This document shows positions 26,032 to 33,605 of a stretch of DNA of 64,000 bases, piece after piece. The notes beneath the pieces were generated by a model. That model had not been told where the DNA came from and did not search any database. It saw only the letters and a program-made list of their open reading frames with translations. Position numbers and translations under genes: made by a program. The stretch is from Chitinophaga eiseniae. Its GTDB lineage: Bacteria; Bacteroidota; Bacteroidia; Chitinophagales; Chitinophagaceae. The stretch spans positions 1-64,000 of the forward strand of contig NZ_FUWZ01000002.1 of NCBI RefSeq assembly GCF_900167135.1, written 5' to 3'. The stretch's first letter is position 1; the number at the start of each line of letters is the position of its first letter.

Positions 26032-26147
26032 GGGGGCCACAAACGGGGCTAACACAGAACAACAATTGATATATCAGGATTTTAATGTCAGTATTACCAA
26101 TACGGACATATGATCGGACGCATCCGCTTTGATGACTTTCACGTCTT

Positions 26148-26335
26148 TTATCTCCCATACGTCCCGTTGGTGAGACCACCGGCATAACTATCAATTCCTT
26201 TTAATATTACCTCCCTCCATTCCGGTGGCGCTTTCAGAGTAAATGGCAATAGTCGATCGGCTTCCAATCAAGGGCGGTGGCTGTATGGTAGGCAAACAGC
26301 ATACATAACAATAGCGGGCAGAGGATATATTTCAT
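26148..26335 (-). pseudogene. Remnant of a small secreted protein, frameshifted
   Basis: An ATG at 26335 opens a normal signal peptide, MKYILCPLLLCMLFAYHTAT, then ALDWKPIDYCHLL before a stop at 26234-26236. From there a second frame (KAPPEWREVILKGIDSYAGG then LTNGTYGR) continues to 26148 with the same flavour. One frameshift near 26235 would join them into a protein of about 60 residues. I do not know the family, and the join is an interpretation. No other gene is visible between the Rhs start at 25909 and the cytidylyltransferase at 26756. Confidence 0.3.
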
Positions 26336-26755
26336 AGCCAGGGGTAGTGATTATTTCCTAAGTTAGGGATTTTTGCATATGCATTCGTATTCCCATGCCT
26401 GTGATAGATGAGGACAAATACAGCGGCGCACCAGGGTATCGGGTGGTGTACGGAATTGAGTCCCGGCGACGATACAATCAGGAAACCTATATTATGATAC
26501 GCAGCACTTCAGCGCATCTATCCATTCCAAAATGGTCCGGCTTACTCCGCAGGCGTATACGTTCGTTTCAGTGCCACTGTATAATATCATGATAATATTA
26601 CTTTAATTTTCTCCGAAATTCAATTTAAACAGAAAAAGGTAAGTTACTTTTTTGTATCTTGAAACTAATTGTTTGACACCCGTCTCAGAATCTAAACCGG
26701 TGCCATTTAAAATTTTCAGCTCAGTTTGTAACCTTTAAATTTAAAATCCCTATTT

Positions 26756-27160
26756 ATGACTAATGTATACGTCAGTGGCGTATTTGACCTGTTCCATGAG
26801 GGCCACGTTAATTTTCTCCGGGAAGCATCATCCTATGGCAGGCTGATTGTAGGCATACATGACGATCAATTTGCAACTCAATACAAACGCCGTCCAGCAG
26901 TCCCTGAAAAAAGCAGATATGCTGTCGTAAAATCATGCCGGTACGTATCTGAAGTTATTGAAGGCGTTGGCCTTTTAAGCACACAATTATTAGAGGCTTA
27001 TCAAATTGGCCTGGTATTGCACGGGAATGATTTCAGCCCCCAGACAGCCGAAAAGTATTTCCAGCCGGCAATTAGCCGGGGCATATTTCAGTTTATCAAT
27101 TACACCTATCACATATCCTCCAGCCAAATCCTTGCATCAATTGAGAACCGCCTGAAGTAG
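26756..27160 (+). CDS. Cytidylyltransferase-like nucleotidyltransferase
   Basis: The 134-residue protein opens with VYVSGVFDLFHEGHVNFLRE, holding the HxGH active-site motif of the cytidylyltransferase superfamily (as in glycerol-3-phosphate and phosphocholine cytidylyltransferases). It ends with ISSSQILASIENRL, the position of the RTxGISTT-like C-terminal motif, here simplified to SSSQ. It should join CTP to a phosphorylated alcohol or sugar, making a CDP-activated donor. The LicD-family gene starts 65 nt downstream on the same strand. LicD enzymes use CDP-choline-like donors, so the two very likely act in one pathway. The surrounding A+T-rich DNA suggests joint acquisition with the peptide genes that follow. 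Confidence 0.88.
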   Translation: MTNVYVSGVFDLFHEGHVNFLREASSYGRLIVGIHDDQFATQYKRRPAVPEKSRYAVVKSCRYVSEVIEGVGLLSTQLLEAYQIGLVLHGNDFSPQTAEKYFQPAISRGIFQFINYTYHISSSQILASIENRLK

Positions 27161-27225
27161 GCTCCTCTTAGCAAGACGCTCATTGGATAACTTATATCCC
27201 CTCCTAATAACACAACCCCGCAAAA

Positions 27226-28446
27226 ATGAGAATCTATACTTTGACTGTCAACAGTGACCAATCCATTTGTATTAATATTTCAACTGACAACAATAGTTAT
27301 TCTTTACCCTGGAGTGACTTTTCACATGATGTCACTATAGACAGAGAATATCAATGGGGGAAATGGGGGGTTCCACTCAGTAGCTTTGATATTAATTATT
27401 TTCTGGCGCATCGATTTATATGGCATCATTTTGCAACTTCCTCCAAGGATAATGATTGGTGCTTGATAAAAGAATCCGGCGTGGAATTAGTATGGTCACA
27501 GGAGAGGATAAAACAGTTCACAAACCGCATACCTCCTTCCTGCGACTTATATTTCCCATTTGACAAAACCTGGCAAAATCAAAAAATGTTATTAACTCCG
27601 TCGGTATTAGGGTACTACTGGGGGGCTCACATCTATCTCCTGCAAGCATCCGGAGCAAGGCGGATGCTGCCTATAACGTCATTAAAACAAGCAATTGATG
27701 ACGAATTACTTCAACTTTCATTCAACAACCTTATTGAGGTTTACTATTCAAACGAAGATAATTTCTTCGAATACGATGATACTGTTGCTCCCTCTTATAT
27801 CTCCAGGAGAAATCAGATACGACAGGCTATATTTAATCATTCAGCATGGGATGAACGCAGCAGACAAAAAGTCAGGCATCTTATTCATATAGTAAACAGT
27901 CATGCAAAAAACCATCACATCCCACTCGTACTGCATGGAGGGACACTCTTGGGCGCTATACGTCATGGAGGTATTATGCCTTGGGATGATGATCTTGATT
28001 TTGGCATTTCGGACGGGAACATACAAGTGCTGCTAACAGCGCTTTCCGAAGAAAAAAATATTCAATATACCTCCTGGAGGGCCAATTTCAACGGAAACCC
28101 TTCGATTTACTATAAAATCTGGATGAAAGACGGAGATGTCATCCCCGGTCGTCCATATACTTTCCCATTCTTGGATTTGTGGATTTATCGGGAGGATATT
28201 GATCATATCACTTATAAGGAGCTTCCCCCCTTTGACAAGCCACGTTATTTTCCATTGCAGGAAATTCAATTTGAGGGAAGTCAGCTATGGTTACCGAACG
28301 ATTCCCACACTGTGTTGGACTTATTGTTCAAAGACTGGCGTAACCTTATAAAGGTGTATCCTTTATGTCACCGGCTGGAACAGTACCTGTTCAAACCACT
28401 AAGTTATGCTATTAAGGTAGATAAAAAGGGACGGATGTTAGCATAA
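27226..28446 (+). CDS. LicD-family phosphotransferase with extra N-terminal domain
   Basis: Residues about 210-400 are a LicD domain with VLHGGTLLGAIRHGGIMPWD and the acidic cluster DDDLD at 254-258, the nucleotidyltransferase-fold active site of phosphocholine and related transferases. Residues 1-205 are not part of normal LicD proteins. They contain DWCLIKESGVELVWSQERIK, CDLYFPFDKTW and WGAHIYLLQASGARRMLP followed by AIDDELLQ. That order resembles GT25-type glycosyltransferases, but the acidic EDD motif is replaced by KESG, so this part may be a non-catalytic, acceptor-binding domain. The protein is expected to move a phospho-alcohol from a CDP donor to a sugar or peptide acceptor. It is paired with the upstream cytidylyltransferase. 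Confidence 0.82.
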   Translation: MRIYTLTVNSDQSICINISTDNNSYSLPWSDFSHDVTIDREYQWGKWGVPLSSFDINYFLAHRFIWHHFATSSKDNDWCLIKESGVELVWSQERIKQFTNRIPPSCDLYFPFDKTWQNQKMLLTPSVLGYYWGAHIYLLQASGARRMLPITSLKQAIDDELLQLSFNNLIEVYYSNEDNFFEYDDTVAPSYISRRNQIRQAIFNHSAWDERSRQKVRHLIHIVNSHAKNHHIPLVLHGGTLLGAIRHGGIMPWDDDLDFGISDGNIQVLLTALSEEKNIQYTSWRANFNGNPSIYYKIWMKDGDVIPGRPYTFPFLDLWIYREDIDHITYKELPPFDKPRYFPLQEIQFEGSQLWLPNDSHTVLDLLFKDWRNLIKVYPLCHRLEQYLFKPLSYAIKVDKKGRMLA

Positions 28447-28460
28447 ACAAAACGTCCCTT
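28426..28460. terminator. Hairpin between convergent LicD and C39-VKOR genes
   Basis: An AAGGGACG/CGTCCCTT stem with A-rich flank on the left spans the end of the LicD gene and lies before the convergent stop at 28473. The loop is long (19 nt), so efficiency is uncertain. Confidence 0.5.
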
Positions 28461-28472
28461 CACCTGAACATA

Positions 28473-30113
28473 TTATGAAAGAAGATAGCGGAGTTCAGCA
28501 ACATGATAGTTATCCGGTATTTGATATCCGTTTACAAAAATGGTTGGTGTAAAAGCAACTCCCATTTTCTCACACCATTTCCGCATGTCAACCAGTTGTT
28601 CTCCCTGATTATTTAATTCGTACGCAACCGGATGGCTAATGGCATATGCAGCGTAGTCTTTATCCTGCATGAGATACCAGTCGTCCAGTATCTGTTCCAG
28701 GCTGACAGGATCCGTACAAGACGCAGCTAAAGCCAGCAGGTGAGCAGCAACCAATCCGCTCCTGTGATTGAGTCCCGGTGTTAGGAATATAATCTGTAGG
28801 TGTACATCCAACTTTAATTTAAATAGTTCAGCGAGGTGTTTATGGGCTAACATACAGGGCTTGCAATAAGGATTACACACTTTGATTATCTTATGGCGTG
28901 CTGCGGGGTTCCCTAGTGAGATACCAATTCCATCGAGAGATACATTTATTTTCTTCTGCTTAAATAATATCGCATTAAACACTTCAGGACGCAGCTTTAT
29001 CCGCCGCAACTCCCGTTTGTAACGTTCCCCAGCCTCAGCTTGCTTCAATACCGGCAGCAAGAAATAAAGCAACAGCGGCATCGACAATAGCGCCCATACA
29101 AGTGACATCCATTTTCCGCTCTCCAGGAAGTTCAGTAGGACAGGCATTGACAGCCAATCCTGCTGAAAAGCGATTGTACCTTGCAACAGCAATACAATCA
29201 GCACAGAGAGACATAACACGCACCATTTTTTTACTATCCTTCCTTGATAGTATGCTGAATAGAAAACATAGGGTATTACGCAAATACTCATCCATGCCAA
29301 ACAGGATAACGTCGGAGCATGATTAACTCCATTGAACAGCAACAGAAGTAACTCTGCGGAAAAATAAGCCATTCCCAACTGGCTCCACTTTACACCACCA
29401 ATGGTTGACGCGCTGCTCTTGAGCACTTTCGAACAACTTCCCGCTCCACCACTTTCACAAATGCTCTTAAGCAACGAATGCTGATGGTCCATATCATACC
29501 AAACCAACATTCCTGTTATCAACATTCCTAAAACAGCAGCCAACATGAAAAAAACGGCAGGTAAAGCGACAATTCCAAAAGAAAAAATTCCTTGAAACGC
29601 GGCTGCCGCCACTACCAACGGCAACATACACAAAGCAGAAACACGAATAATACTTTCTCTTTTTTCATTGCTTCTATTTTCATGATAGTTTTCTTCACCT
29701 TCCGGATTATTGGCACCAACCAGCAATACGTATCCTGACAACCACCTTCCAACAAACAACGATGTATCAACTCTAATCATTTTATTTTCCTCCGGGCAAA
29801 AGAATTCCAATTTATCTCCGACACGACTTGTTACCACCGTAAAAAAATCATGCTTCCCCTTTCTATCTTTTATTTGTGTTACAAATGGCAAGGGCAGCTC
29901 ATTCAATCTGTCAGTTCCTACTTTGACTGCTACGTTTTCAACATCGTATACAGACAACACATCACTAACTGCCAGCATGCTGGGATAATAAAGGTGATCT
30001 TTCAACGATTTCTTTAAAGATGTAAGGGTAACTGGAACGTTCATATTACTCAGTAGAGCATGCGTAACAGCTATGCAATTCTCCTGCGGGAGCTTAAATA
30101 AAAAGTCTATCAT
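28473..30113 (-). CDS. C39-peptidase-like/VKOR/thioredoxin fusion membrane protein
   Basis: Three modules are seen in 546 residues. Residues 1-135 resemble a C39 double-glycine peptidase: QENCIAVTHALL supplies Cys13 and GKHDFFTVV supplies His88. Residues 155-360 are a VKOR domain with several transmembrane helices, the cysteine pair CESGGAGSC (219/227) and the WCVLC CxxC (298/301). Residues 400-546 are a thioredoxin-like DsbA domain with VCNPYCKPCM (417/420) and a FTPTIFVNGYQIP cis-proline loop. VKOR-thioredoxin fusions oxidise secreted cysteines to disulfides; the C39 part could cut GG leaders. The gene diverges from two GG-leader, six-cysteine precursors 315 nt away, an obvious substrate match. 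No ABC transporter domain is present. Confidence 0.88.
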   Translation of the reverse strand: MIDFLFKLPQENCIAVTHALLSNMNVPVTLTSLKKSLKDHLYYPSMLAVSDVLSVYDVENVAVKVGTDRLNELPLPFVTQIKDRKGKHDFFTVVTSRVGDKLEFFCPEENKMIRVDTSLFVGRWLSGYVLLVGANNPEGEENYHENRSNEKRESIIRVSALCMLPLVVAAAAFQGIFSFGIVALPAVFFMLAAVLGMLITGMLVWYDMDHQHSLLKSICESGGAGSCSKVLKSSASTIGGVKWSQLGMAYFSAELLLLLFNGVNHAPTLSCLAWMSICVIPYVFYSAYYQGRIVKKWCVLCLSVLIVLLLQGTIAFQQDWLSMPVLLNFLESGKWMSLVWALLSMPLLLYFLLPVLKQAEAGERYKRELRRIKLRPEVFNAILFKQKKINVSLDGIGISLGNPAARHKIIKVCNPYCKPCMLAHKHLAELFKLKLDVHLQIIFLTPGLNHRSGLVAAHLLALAASCTDPVSLEQILDDWYLMQDKDYAAYAISHPVAYELNNQGEQLVDMRKWCEKMGVAFTPTIFVNGYQIPDNYHVAELRYLLS

Positions 30114-30283
30114 ACAAAATGGCTTGATAAGTATTCCAAAGGTTTATTTCTCAAAAAAAGTCTACTACGGAAATATGGGGATAATGATTTCTTCTTTACT
30201 AAAAGTGGTTAACAATATCACTTAAAGATAAAAAAACTGAAGCATTCGTGTTAACTAAACGAGTATTTTTTTTCAAAAATTAA

Positions 30284-30314
30284 TTTGTTCAATTATTTTT
30301 TTCATCTAAATTGT
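30284..30314 (+). promoter_or_regulatory. Bacteroidota-type promoter upstream of the peptide precursors
   Basis: TTTG at 30284-30287 and TAAATTGT at 30307-30314 are separated by 19 nt, close to the phylum consensus TTTG-N19-21-TAnnTTTG. It would give a leader of about 110 nt before the first precursor ATG at 30429. The surrounding 315-nt gap is very A+T-rich and also must hold the divergent promoter of the C39-VKOR gene. Confidence 0.45.
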
Positions 30315-30428
30315 GCGTATAAATTGTTTGAAAAATTATCCCAAACCAAGTCAAAAAAAATCCCCGTATCTGACCGTTAACCTATCATACATTAGTACCC
30401 CGTTTTCTCATCTTAAAACTTAGCCAAC

Positions 30429-30716
30429 ATGAAAAAAATCAAGCTAGAGGATTTCCATCTGGAACACGAGGATTTATTGTCAAGAGACGACCTGAAAAAA
30501 ATATTTGGGGGTCTTAGCGGCAGTCCCATTGGAAGTGCCATTATCTTATGCACCGTTACTTTTAGCGGATCCTGGCCGCCAGTCGGCTCGCTTTACCGAT
30601 ACGATTTTGGTTGCAACAGGGAAATGGATTCCTGCAATACTGAAGCCATCGAGCGTTGTGAGAGTTCTGCTGCATTTTATGGCGGTAAATGCGAATCTGT
30701 ATCCTGTTCCTACTGA
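30429..30716 (+). CDS. GG-leader peptide precursor 1 (six-cysteine core)
   Basis: The 95-residue peptide has a 28-residue leader MKKIKLEDFHLEHEDLLSRD plus DLKKIFGG, ending in a double glycine. The LSRDDLKKIFGG ending matches the Bacteroidota natural-product leader type known as TIGR04149. The 67-residue core has six cysteines with spacing C-x20-C-x6-C-x7-C-x10-C-x4-C, many Ser, Thr and Gly, and the motif CTVTFSGS. Cleavage after GG and disulfide formation by the divergent C39-VKOR-thioredoxin protein are inferred. The Ser/Thr content offers sites for the downstream glycosyltransferase. No lanthipeptide or radical-SAM enzyme is nearby. Confidence 0.88.
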   Translation: MKKIKLEDFHLEHEDLLSRDDLKKIFGGLSGSPIGSAIILCTVTFSGSWPPVGSLYRYDFGCNREMDSCNTEAIERCESSAAFYGGKCESVSCSY

Positions 30717-30766
30717 CCTGCCTTCCAGCTACAAGTGTTTTATTTTCTCCCCTCAAATTTCAGATC

Positions 30767-31045
30767 ATGAAAAAACTCAAACTGGAAAACCTTCATTTCA
30801 GCAATGAAGACCTATTGTCAAGAGAAGAATTAAAAAAGATCTTCGGCGGCCTCGATGGCAGCGACGGAAGTGGTCATACTATATGGTGCACCGGCACCTA
30901 TAGTGGCTCCGGAAATACCACACTGCAGGTTACCAACGCCTGTAGCTCCCCTGACATGGATGCCTGCCATAAGGAGATGAAACAGGAATGTGACAGGCTT
31001 GCCTCCGATGCAGGAGGCTCATGTTTACAAACAGCCTGCCAGTAA
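30767..31045 (+). CDS. GG-leader peptide precursor 2 (six-cysteine core)
   Basis: The true start is at 30767 (MKKLKLENLHFSNEDLLSRE plus ELKKIFGG), not the in-frame codons farther upstream, because the leader then aligns residue for residue with precursor 1 (both 28 residues). The 64-residue core has cysteines spaced C-x17-C-x7-C-x7-C-x10-C-x4-C and repeats the CTxTxSGS, MDxC and GGxCxxxxC motifs. Only the first two spacings differ from the first precursor. Clear duplication with strong core divergence but fixed cysteines argues for a conserved disulfide fold. The gene lies 50 nt downstream of precursor 1 in the same unit. Product activity is unknown. Confidence 0.88.
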   Translation: MKKLKLENLHFSNEDLLSREELKKIFGGLDGSDGSGHTIWCTGTYSGSGNTTLQVTNACSSPDMDACHKEMKQECDRLASDAGGSCLQTACQ

Positions 31046-31052
31046 TTTAAAG

Positions 31053-31095
31053 TCACCTGGTTATGCTTAAAGGGCCCTGCAGCATAGTCAGGTGA
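31053..31095 (+). promoter_or_regulatory. Nested hairpin between precursors and glycosyltransferase
   Basis: An outer stem TCACCTG/CAGGTGA and an inner stem ATGCT/AGCAT are followed by TTATTTCC. It lies 7 nt after the second precursor stop. It may act as a partial terminator, letting precursor mRNA exceed the mRNA of the downstream enzyme, an arrangement common in peptide operons. Confidence 0.55.
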
Positions 31096-31123
31096 TTATT
31101 TCCATCATCATTAAATATTTGTT

Positions 31124-32482
31124 ATGACGCTCTCCCCAATACCGGTCTACGTGATCAATCTTGAAAAAAGAACAGATCGAAAAGATAACATACTCAAAGA
31201 ATTTCATGGCAAGAATGAGTTCTCTTTAAGTATTGTTACCGCATTTGAGCATAAACAAGGAACTAAGGGGCTTTGGAAAACAATTCAGCATATAATAAGT
31301 CATTATGCAAAAAAAGACGATGAATATATAATTATTTGCGAAGATGATATACAATTTTCAACCCATTATACCCCGAAATACCTCCACCATTGCATTCAGG
31401 AAGCTAAAGCTAAAGGAGCTGATTTGCTCCTGGGAGGGGTGAGTTGGTATAATGGGCATATCAGCGTTACCTCAAACTTATATTGGGCAGAACAATTTAC
31501 AGGACTACATTTTACGGTTATTTTCCGAAAGTTTTTCAATGTAATATTAAATACCTCACTGCATGATCCGGAGGTAGCTGACTACAAAATAGCCTCCCTT
31601 TCTAATGATGTTCTGTTCATGTATCCTTTCATCGCCACTCAGCGCGAGTTTGGATATTCCGATGTTACGTCGTTAAACAATGAGCCCGGACGTGTAGAAC
31701 AATTGTTTAACTTAGTGGAAGAACGGGTTCACAAATTAGAAAGACTCAGTAAAATATATCAACACGCAATTTCCACTCGCCCTCCTTCATACACCAACCT
31801 TGAATATGATAGTTTATGTATTCCCACCTATGTTATTAATCTGCCAGAGAGAACAGACCGTCTGATGCATATTAAAAGTGAGTTTGAAGGACGAAAAGAG
31901 TTCAATGTGACAGTTATTGAGGCCTGCAAACATCACATAGGCGCCTTTGGTCTTTGGCTTAGCATCAGGAAAATAGTCGGCATCGCTATGGAGAATAACG
32001 ATGATGTAATTCTCATCTGTGAAGATGATCATCAATTTACCAATTCCTATTCTAAAGAGTATCTTTTACAAAACATATTAGAAGCGCATCACGACGGAAT
32101 AGACTATTTATCAGGAGGTACCGGACGATTTGATTGCGTAGTTCCGATCACGAGCAATCGCTATTGGGTAAGTCACTGTCTCTCCACACAGTTCATTATT
32201 CTGTACAAAAAATTTTTCACGAAAATACTAAATGAACCATACGACGAAAGTACAATTTCGGATCTTTTGCTGTCTTCCATTACCAGTCAAAAAATGCTTC
32301 TTTATCCATTTGTCTCAATACAAAAAAACTTCGGCTATTCAGACATCACCCCGGCGCACAATGAAGACAAAGAGCTTATAACACGTTTATTTTCAGAAAG
32401 CATGAATAGGTTGCAACATATTCAGCAGGCGCATCAGAAATACGCATCATTTCGTACGCAACAGATAAGTATTGCGTATTAG
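31124..32482 (+). CDS. Tandem-duplicated GT25-like glycosyltransferase
   Basis: The 452-residue protein is two copies of one domain. Copy 1 (about 5-220) has IPVYVINLEKRTDRKDNILK and IIICEDDIQF; copy 2 (about 228-445) has IPTYVINLPERTDRLMHIKS and ILICEDDHQF. Both end with a FGYSD block. The VINLxxRxDR opening and the acidic EDD motif define GT25-like glycosyltransferases, otherwise known from lipooligosaccharide and collagen glycosylation. Both copies keep the acidic motif, so both may be active, perhaps adding two sugars. It follows the two precursors after a hairpin, on the same strand, so the peptides are the likely acceptors. No signal peptide, so it acts in the cytoplasm before export. 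Confidence 0.85.
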   Translation: MTLSPIPVYVINLEKRTDRKDNILKEFHGKNEFSLSIVTAFEHKQGTKGLWKTIQHIISHYAKKDDEYIIICEDDIQFSTHYTPKYLHHCIQEAKAKGADLLLGGVSWYNGHISVTSNLYWAEQFTGLHFTVIFRKFFNVILNTSLHDPEVADYKIASLSNDVLFMYPFIATQREFGYSDVTSLNNEPGRVEQLFNLVEERVHKLERLSKIYQHAISTRPPSYTNLEYDSLCIPTYVINLPERTDRLMHIKSEFEGRKEFNVTVIEACKHHIGAFGLWLSIRKIVGIAMENNDDVILICEDDHQFTNSYSKEYLLQNILEAHHDGIDYLSGGTGRFDCVVPITSNRYWVSHCLSTQFIILYKKFFTKILNEPYDESTISDLLLSSITSQKMLLYPFVSIQKNFGYSDITPAHNEDKELITRLFSESMNRLQHIQQAHQKYASFRTQQISIAY

Positions 32483-32525
32483 CGCTATGACCAATTATCC
32501 CGTTCCAATATGTCTGAGCGTGTTT

Positions 32526-32789
32526 TCAGTATTCTGCAAAAACGCGGTCTTCATAACACCAGAGCCATTGCTCTCCCGGTTCAGCCGAAGAGATGGCCGG
32601 ATGGCTTGTCTGGTGGTAATGCTGTGTCATATGCCTGGCGGGGGAATCGTCGCAGCAGAGGGTAGCGCCGCAGGTTTGACAGGTACGCAGGTGTACCCAG
32701 GTACCGTGCTGTTTAACGCATTCCTCACAAACGTGGTCTTTCGCTGTTTTGATTTCAGTGATGGCTTTCAGATGAGAACAGAGGGTCAT
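32526..32789 (-). CDS. UBP-type zinc finger protein, 87 aa
   Basis: The start at 32789 (MTLCSHLKAITEIKTAKDHV) gives the normal size of stand-alone bacterial zf-UBP proteins. The frame stays open to 32948, but those extra codons overlap the divergent endonuclease V start. Zinc ligands are visible in CEECVKQHGTWVHLRTCQTC, GATLCCDDSPARHMTQHYHQ and SHPAI; the typical SxxxHxxxHxxxxxHP order is kept, as is the terminal EQWLWCYEDRVFAE. In eukaryotes this fold binds ubiquitin C-termini; in bacteria its role is unknown. It is divergent from nfi and convergent with the glycosyltransferase. Confidence 0.88.
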   Translation of the reverse strand: MTLCSHLKAITEIKTAKDHVCEECVKQHGTWVHLRTCQTCGATLCCDDSPARHMTQHYHQTSHPAISSAEPGEQWLWCYEDRVFAEY

Positions 32790-32886
32790 GATGCAATGAT
32801 TTATGCTGATAGAAAATAGCCCTGGTGACACGATATGGTTATTAAATATACAAATAGTTAATATTGCAGCGAAAAGCAACTGATCC

Positions 32887-33576
32887 ATGATCACACCCAC
32901 CGAGGCCATCACCCTGCAGGAGCAACTGAGGACGCAGGTCATCACCACCGATGTACTTCCTTATCCTATACGTACCATTGCCGGCACTGACGTAGAGTAC
33001 GATAAATCCTCCAACCTCATCGCTGGCAGTGTAGTAGTACTGGATTATAATACCCTGTCTGTATTGGCCGTTGCCTCTCATTGCATGGAGGTGACCTTCC
33101 CTTATATCCCCGGACTTTTTTCTTTCCGGGAGATGCCACCCCTGCTGGAGGCCTACCGTCAGCTGAAGATCATACCCGATCTTATCATCTGCGACGGGCA
33201 GGGTCAAGCCCACCAGCGTCGTTTCGGGCTGGCATGCCACCTCGGCGTAACGCTGGACATACCCGTGATCGGTTGCGGTAAAACCCGGCTCTGTGGCCAA
33301 TTCCAAAACCTGGGGGAAAGCCGGGGCAGCGCAGCTCCGCTGATAGCCGAAGAGGACCAGGCCGTTATCGGCAACGCCCTGCGTACCCGCGATGGTATTA
33401 ACCCGGTGTTTGTCTCCGTAGGTCACAAAATCAGTCTGCCTACCGCCACAGACATTGTCCTGAAGATGGCCACCCAATACCGCCTTCCGGAGACCACGCG
33501 GCTGGCCGATCACTATGCGCGGCTGGTATTGCTGGACTACAAAGCAGGGTCAAACGAGCCACCAGTAAGACTTTAA
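32887..33576 (+). CDS. nfi: Endonuclease V (deoxyinosine 3' endonuclease)
   Basis: The 229-residue protein matches endonuclease V along its length: GTDVEYDKSSNLIAG (first catalytic aspartate), FPYIPGLFSFREMPPLLEAY, PDLIICDGQGQAHQRRFGLA and HLGVTLDIPVIGCGKT. The family wording is DGQGxAHPRR; here proline is glutamine (AHQRR), a mild change. It cuts near deoxyinosine and other deaminated bases as a first repair step in the cytoplasm. An intergenic gap of about 100 nt separates it from the divergent zinc finger gene. Length and motifs are normal, so identification is firm. Confidence 0.95.
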   Translation: MITPTEAITLQEQLRTQVITTDVLPYPIRTIAGTDVEYDKSSNLIAGSVVVLDYNTLSVLAVASHCMEVTFPYIPGLFSFREMPPLLEAYRQLKIIPDLIICDGQGQAHQRRFGLACHLGVTLDIPVIGCGKTRLCGQFQNLGESRGSAAPLIAEEDQAVIGNALRTRDGINPVFVSVGHKISLPTATDIVLKMATQYRLPETTRLADHYARLVLLDYKAGSNEPPVRL

Positions 33577-33605
33577 AGATTTATTTAAAATAATTCGTAT
33601 AATTA

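Noticed and set aside
25328-26113. 261-codon plus-strand ORF
   Set aside because: It overlaps the start of the Rhs gene in antisense, runs through a hairpin and has no recognisable domain.
28473-32482. Lanthipeptide or radical-SAM peptide cluster
   Set aside because: No LanM/LanB/LanC-type or radical-SAM motif (CxxxCxxC with SPASM) is present; the cysteine pattern plus VKOR supports disulfides.
32790-32948. N-terminal extension of the UBP zinc finger protein
   Set aside because: The extra residues overlap the divergent endonuclease V start and are not part of the family; 32789 gives the standard length.
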